Shown: in pieces, positions 4,344 to 7,932 of the stretch
Layout of the letters: every line of letters begins with the position of its first letter
Position numbering within the stretch: the first letter of the stretch is position 1
Source of the DNA: SIG575 sp964474295
Lineage (GTDB): Bacteria > Bacillota > Clostridia > Oscillospirales > Acutalibacteraceae
Reading direction: 5' to 3'
DNA: 7,932 bases
Assembly (NCBI GenBank): GCA_964474295.1
Contig: CAYYRN010000057.1
Location: 1 to 7,932, forward strand
Notes under the pieces: generated by a model
What the model was told of the DNA's origin: nothing
Databases searched by the model: none
The model's input: only the letters and a program-made list of their open reading frames with translations
Made by a program: the position numbers and the translations under genes

Positions 4344-5299
4344 GTTTTATGGATTACATTTATATGCCCTTTGCATGGATACTTGAACAGTTTTACAATT
4401 TAAGCGGCAACTATATTGTTGCGCTTTTCTTCTTTGCTATTGTGTTCAAGCTTATCTTGTTGCCTTCTTCTATTTCACAGCAGAAGAGCAGTGCAAAAAT
4501 GCAGCGTATTCAGCCGAAATTAAGAAGAATCCAGGCAAAATATGCGGGCGACCAGGCAAAAATTCAGGAAGAAACACAAGCTCTTTACCAGCGTGAGGGT
4601 TATAACCCCATGGGTGCGCAGGGCTGTCTTCCGCTTTTGATACAGTTTCCGATTATTATGATTCTTTATCAGGTAATTTACAAGCCTTTGACGTACGTTC
4701 TCGGCGTAAGCGGCGAGAATATTACGGCTTTGACCGAGGCTGTCAAAAAAGTTACCGAAATTTCCAACGAGAGATATGTGGAAATGAGCATTATGGAAAA
4801 GTTTTCCGAAATTTCCGATGTTGTACCTGCGGCTGTCGCACAGCAAATCGAAGAATTTACCGCAAACTTTTCGGCTTTCGGAATTTCTCTTGCATCCACG
4901 CCGGATTTCGGTGTTTTGAAAAATTGGGGTGCGAGCGAAACGGGCGCAAAGCTTATGCTTCTTATTCCGCTTTTCTCCGGCTTGACTTCAATGCTTACAA
5001 GCCTTATTTCTTATGTCAGACAGAAAAAACAGAACCCCGAAATGGCAAAAAATCCCTCAATGGGTTGTATGACGTTCGGTATGCCGCTGATGTCACTTTA
5101 TTTTACATTTAAGTTTCCTGCGGGTATCGGCGTTTACTGGATTTTCCAGAATATACTCAGCGCCGTTCAAATGGTTGTTCTCAACAGAGTTTACAGTCAA
5201 GAGAAGGTTATAGCCAAATCCCTTGTTGTTGAAACCATACAGCGCCGTTCAAAAGAAAACAACATAAAAATCGTTTCTAAAATGAAAGACGAAGATTAA
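4340..5299 (+). CDS. yidC: Membrane protein insertase YidC/Oxa1 family
   Basis: Encodes 319 residues, the short Gram-positive type without the large periplasmic domain of proteobacterial YidC. The N-terminus has no lipobox. Hydrophobic segments are at about 22-42, 95-121, 203-225 and 242-282 (the last long enough for two passes). The charged cytoplasmic hairpin QKSSAKMQRIQPKLRRIQAK (48-67) and NPMGAQGCLPLLIQFPI (89-105) are characteristic, as is the MPLMSLYFTFKFPAGIGVYW block (248-267). Lys37 stands in the first core helix where many homologues have the groove arginine; a positive charge is kept. An external stretch of about 60 residues lies between the second and third helices. GGAGG precedes the ATG, which overlaps the yidD stop. 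It inserts proteins into the membrane alone or with Sec. Confidence 0.97.
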   Translation: MSFMDYIYMPFAWILEQFYNLSGNYIVALFFFAIVFKLILLPSSISQQKSSAKMQRIQPKLRRIQAKYAGDQAKIQEETQALYQREGYNPMGAQGCLPLLIQFPIIMILYQVIYKPLTYVLGVSGENITALTEAVKKVTEISNERYVEMSIMEKFSEISDVVPAAVAQQIEEFTANFSAFGISLASTPDFGVLKNWGASETGAKLMLLIPLFSGLTSMLTSLISYVRQKKQNPEMAKNPSMGCMTFGMPLMSLYFTFKFPAGIGVYWIFQNILSAVQMVVLNRVYSQEKVIAKSLVVETIQRRSKENNIKIVSKMKDED

Positions 5300-5318
5300 T
5301 TAACAGGCGGTGAAATAA

Positions 5319-6263
5319 TTGAAAAAGACTATTGAAGCTTTCGGCACAGGCTCAACTGCCGAAGAAGCTCAAAAAGCTGCTCTCAAGGAGCTTAACGCAC
5401 CTGCAAATTCCGATGTTAAAACGGAAATCGTAGATGTTCAGGAAAAGAAAATTTTAGGCTTGTTCAGAGGTTCAACCGTTTATAAAGCAAAAGCAAGCTA
5501 CGAGGTTGAAATTAAAGAGGAAAAGAAGCCGGAAGTCAAAAAAGAAGTTAAAGCTCAGCAAAAAAGCTTTGCCGAGAAGAAATCCGAAAAGAAAGTTGCC
5601 GCATCGGAAAGCAAGGATGAAAATTCTGCTGTTACGGTTGATGCCGGCGGCGTTGCCGAAGATTACATCAGAAAAATCTTCAGCGGTCTCGGTATTGAAG
5701 ATATTCACATCACAACCGAGAAAAAAGCCGATTCAATCAGCTTCAGCGTTGAGTGCGGCGATGATTACGGCTGTGTTATCGGACGCAGAGGCGAAACTCT
5801 TGATGCAATTCAGTATCTTGTACGTCTTGTTGTCGGAAAAGAAAACGAAGAATTTAAGCGTGTTTCCGTAAACGTAGGCAATTACAGGGAAAAGAGAGCA
5901 AACACTCTTACGGAACTTGCCAAGAGAAATGCCGAAAAGGTTTTGAAATACGGCAGAAACGTTGTTCTTGAACCTATGAACCCTTATGAAAGAAGAATTA
6001 TTCACACTGCTGTTCAGCAAATTGAAAATGTTGAATCTTATTCAATCGGCAGTGATGACACAAGAAGAGTTGTAATCAAACTCGTTGAAGGCGTTAAGCC
6101 GACACATTCTTCGGGAAATTACGGACGTCCTCGCCGTGATTCAAAGGGTGGACAGAGAAGAAGCTCTGCACCCGCACGTCCCAAAGAGAACGTGCAGCCG
6201 AAGTCCGACGTCAGCGGTGCTTCGCTTTACGGCAAAATTGAACCAAAGTCAAAACAGGATTGA
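5319..6263 (+). CDS. jag: RNA-binding protein Jag/KhpB (Jag_N, KH and R3H domains)
   Basis: Encodes 314 residues. The start is TTG at 5319 with AGGCGGTGA just upstream; no ATG fits. Jag_N spans about 1-52 (KKTIEAFGTGSTAEEAQKAA with KKILGLFRGS later). A Lys/Glu-rich, probably disordered linker covers about 63-105. The KH domain follows at about 110-185 with its GxxG loop as GRRG (155-158, CVIGRRGETLDAIQYL). The R3H domain follows at about 190-256, with the R-x3-H signature in ERRIIHTAV (Arg225, His229). A basic, Gly/Ser/Arg-rich tail of about 55 residues ends the protein. KhpB homologues bind RNA with KhpA and affect cell elongation and division in streptococci; here the role is inferred by family. 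It is the last gene before a terminator. Confidence 0.96.
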   Translation: MKKTIEAFGTGSTAEEAQKAALKELNAPANSDVKTEIVDVQEKKILGLFRGSTVYKAKASYEVEIKEEKKPEVKKEVKAQQKSFAEKKSEKKVAASESKDENSAVTVDAGGVAEDYIRKIFSGLGIEDIHITTEKKADSISFSVECGDDYGCVIGRRGETLDAIQYLVRLVVGKENEEFKRVSVNVGNYREKRANTLTELAKRNAEKVLKYGRNVVLEPMNPYERRIIHTAVQQIENVESYSIGSDDTRRVVIKLVEGVKPTHSSGNYGRPRRDSKGGQRRSSAPARPKENVQPKSDVSGASLYGKIEPKSKQD

Positions 6264-6281
6264 TTTGGATTTACCTTTCGG

Positions 6282-6315
6282 GTCACGGCATAAAACAAGC
6301 CGTGACTTGTTTTTT
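6282..6315 (+). terminator. Intrinsic terminator after jag
   Basis: GTCACGGC (6282-6289) and GCCGTGAC (6299-6306) form a perfect 8-bp GC-rich stem with a 9-nt loop, followed by TTGTTTTTT. It lies about 20 bp past the jag stop. mnmE therefore probably needs its own promoter or read-through; only a poor candidate (TATATT at 6328-6333) is visible between. Confidence 0.9.
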
Positions 6316-6361
6316 AACGGAAGTTTTTATATTTTTCTAAATGGGCAAGGTTGTGAAATTT

Positions 6362-7735
6362 ATGAGTAATTCTGAAAATGTCATTGCGGCAATCGCCACT
6401 GCTCAAGCCGCAGGCGGAATCGGAGTAATCAGAGTGTCCGGTGAACGTGCGGCGGAAATCTGTGACTGCGTATTTACATCTGTCAGCGGAAAAAAGCTTT
6501 CCGATTCAAAGGGATACAGGGCATATTTCGGAACGGTCTATGACAGTGACGGCGATATAGACGAATGTGTGGCTCTTGTTTTCAAGGCACCTCACAGCTA
6601 TACGGGAGAAAATACGGTAGAGCTTTCCTGCCACGGGGGCTTGTATGTGCTGAAAAGAGCCTTGCGTGCCGTGCTTTCGGCAGGTGCATTTCCCGCAAAA
6701 GCAGGTGAATTTACCGAAAGAGCTTTCCTAAACGGAAAAATGGATTTAACACAGGCGGAAGCTGTTATGAATTTAATAAGTGCGCAGGGAAAACAGGCTG
6801 CCGATGCCGCTTTAACCGCACTTGAAGGTACACTCAGCCGCAAAATCGATGAGAACACTTCAAAGCTTGTTAATGTTTGCGCACATCTTTCCGCTTGGGT
6901 GGATTATCCCGATGAGGAAATCGAGGAGCTTGAAAACGATGAGATTCTTGCTACCGTTAATGAGGTGGAAAAATCTCTCGAAACGCTTGTTGACACTTAC
7001 GATTCGGGTAAGGTGCTTTCCGAGGGCGTTATGACGGCTATTGTCGGCAGACCGAATGTGGGAAAATCAACGCTGATGAATATGCTTGTAGGCAGTCGAA
7101 GAAGTATTGTGACAAGCTATGCGGGAACTACCCGTGATATCGTTGAAGAAACGGTCACACTCGGCGGAATTTCTCTGCACCTTTCGGATACGGCGGGTAT
7201 TCGCCAGAGTGACGACCCGATTGAGGCAATCGGTGTTGATATGGCGAAAGACAGGCTGAAAAAATCCGAGTTTGTAATTGCGGTTTTTGACGGTTCGGAG
7301 GAACTGACCGAGGAAGATATGGGTATTCTTGAGTTTTGTAAGGACAAGCTGTGCCTTGCCGTAATTAACAAAAATGACCTTGACGTGAAAAATATTAAGG
7401 ATGAAATTTCTAAGTATATTAAAACCGTTGTGGAAATCAGTGCCGAGAAGTCCGATGGACGAAAAGAACTTGAAACTGCCGTAGAAAAGCTTCTCGAAAC
7501 GGACAAGATTGACACAACTCAGGCTATGCTGACGGGCGAAAGACAGTACCTTTCGACTTCGGAAGCACTTTCGTGCGTAAAAGAAGCGAGAATGGCTCTC
7601 GAATCGGGAATGACGCTTGATGCGGTTAACGTTTCACTCGATTGTGCAATTGAAAAGCTGCTTGAACTGACCGGAAAAAGAGCAAGCGAAGAAGTTGTAA
7701 ATGAAATATTTTCTCAGTTTTGTGTGGGAAAATAA
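6362..7735 (+). CDS. mnmE: tRNA modification GTPase MnmE (TrmE)
   Basis: Encodes 457 residues from the ATG at 6362, close to the family's usual ~455. An upstream in-frame ATG at 6341 would add seven residues that homologues lack; only a weak AAGG at 6347-6350 is seen ahead of 6362. The N-terminal folate-binding domain begins VIAAIATAQAAGGIGVIRVS. The inserted G domain carries G1 GRPNVGKST (229-237), G2 TTRD, G3 DTAG (276-279) and G4 NKND (336-339). The C-terminal helical domain ends in CVGK, with the catalytic-region Cys454 of the CxGK motif present. With MnmG it places the aminomethyl-type group on U34 of certain tRNAs. It is separated from jag by a terminator and followed by its own; mnmG is not seen within the remaining ~200 bp. 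Confidence 0.97.
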   Translation: MSNSENVIAAIATAQAAGGIGVIRVSGERAAEICDCVFTSVSGKKLSDSKGYRAYFGTVYDSDGDIDECVALVFKAPHSYTGENTVELSCHGGLYVLKRALRAVLSAGAFPAKAGEFTERAFLNGKMDLTQAEAVMNLISAQGKQAADAALTALEGTLSRKIDENTSKLVNVCAHLSAWVDYPDEEIEELENDEILATVNEVEKSLETLVDTYDSGKVLSEGVMTAIVGRPNVGKSTLMNMLVGSRRSIVTSYAGTTRDIVEETVTLGGISLHLSDTAGIRQSDDPIEAIGVDMAKDRLKKSEFVIAVFDGSEELTEEDMGILEFCKDKLCLAVINKNDLDVKNIKDEISKYIKTVVEISAEKSDGRKELETAVEKLLETDKIDTTQAMLTGERQYLSTSEALSCVKEARMALESGMTLDAVNVSLDCAIEKLLELTGKRASEEVVNEIFSQFCVGK

Positions 7736-7744
7736 ACAAGCAAA

Positions 7745-7932
7745 CCGAATAAAACAAAAAGCAAAGGATTCTTTTGGTTAGAGAACAACAAAAACCAAAG
7801 GAATCCTTTTTGATTAGACGATACAATCAACCTACAATAATTTTTTAGTGAGATTGGCGTCCTCATTGGCTTTGTTACCCTCCGTTCGCAATACGACAGT
7901 ATTACTCAGTCGGGTGCAAGAGCGTTGCAGAT
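7745..7932. repeat. Probable diverged member of the intergenic repeat family (runs off the window)
   Basis: The order of blocks resembles the 258-bp unit: CCGAATAAAACA (cf. CCGGATAAAACA), AAGCAAAGGATTCTTTTGGT (cf. AAGCAGAGGATTTTTTTGGT), an ACCAAA...CC second arm, ATCAACCT (cf. ACCAACCT), then GTCGGGTGCAAG (cf. GTCGGGCAAG). The hairpin module between the last two blocks is different. Similarity was judged by eye. No gene is visible in this ~200-bp tail. Confidence 0.45.
7763..7811 (+). terminator. Intrinsic terminator of mnmE
   Basis: AAAGGATTCTTTTGGTT (7763-7779) pairs with AACCAAAGGAATCCTTT (7793-7809), giving a 17-bp stem with one G-U pair and a 13-nt loop. The T-run extends through 7811. 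It starts 27 bp after the stop codon. The two arms give A and T runs on both sides, so it could also work leftward. Confidence 0.85.

Noticed and set aside
4520..4899. Leftward open frames inside yidC
   Set aside because: They are shadows of the yidC coding frame and lack start signals.

Overview
The window looks like a chromosomal segment of a low-to-moderate GC Firmicute, most likely a class Clostridia (Ruminococcaceae/Oscillospiraceae-type) bacterium. The evidence is AAGGAGG-type ribosome binding sites, sigma-A promoters, T-tailed intrinsic terminators, TTG starts, a standard genetic code (TGA used as stop in yidD), and the rpmH-rnpA-yidD-yidC-jag-mnmE order typical of Firmicutes. Family names come from recognised motifs; no database search was possible.

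Left part (1-1611), accessory: two leftward genes for small membrane proteins, each ending in a SHOCT-like tail, face a rightward gene for a 74-residue XRE/Cro-type regulator. The 130 bp between them is very compact. It holds a perfect TTGACA-N17-TATAAT leftward promoter, a rightward TTGTCA-N16-TATGAT promoter whose -35 overlaps the leftward -35, and three 16-bp dyads of the form TAAYCA-N4-TGRTTA set exactly 31 bp apart. This reads as a self-regulated repressor controlling a membrane-protein operon of unknown function.

Intergenic repeat (1610-2168): a 258-bp unit in tandem, two full copies differing at one base plus a diverged stub. Each copy is packed with nested inverted repeats and starts at the regulator's stop codon. 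No credible gene lies in it. A related but rearranged sequence follows mnmE at the right end (about 7745-7932).

Middle (2169-3318), leftward: a stand-alone TSCPD-domain protein, a complete 5S rRNA gene with its own promoter and terminator and no 16S or 23S nearby, and a flavin-reductase-family (FMN split-barrel) protein.

Right part (3445-7811), rightward: a strong promoter and a ~110-nt structured leader precede rpmH (ribosomal protein L34), rnpA (RNase P protein), yidD and yidC (membrane protein insertion) and jag/khpB (RNA binding), which are tightly packed with overlaps. A terminator closes this block. mnmE (tRNA wobble-uridine modification GTPase) follows, with its own terminator. dnaA is not next to rpmH, and mnmG does not follow within the visible ~200 bp after mnmE.
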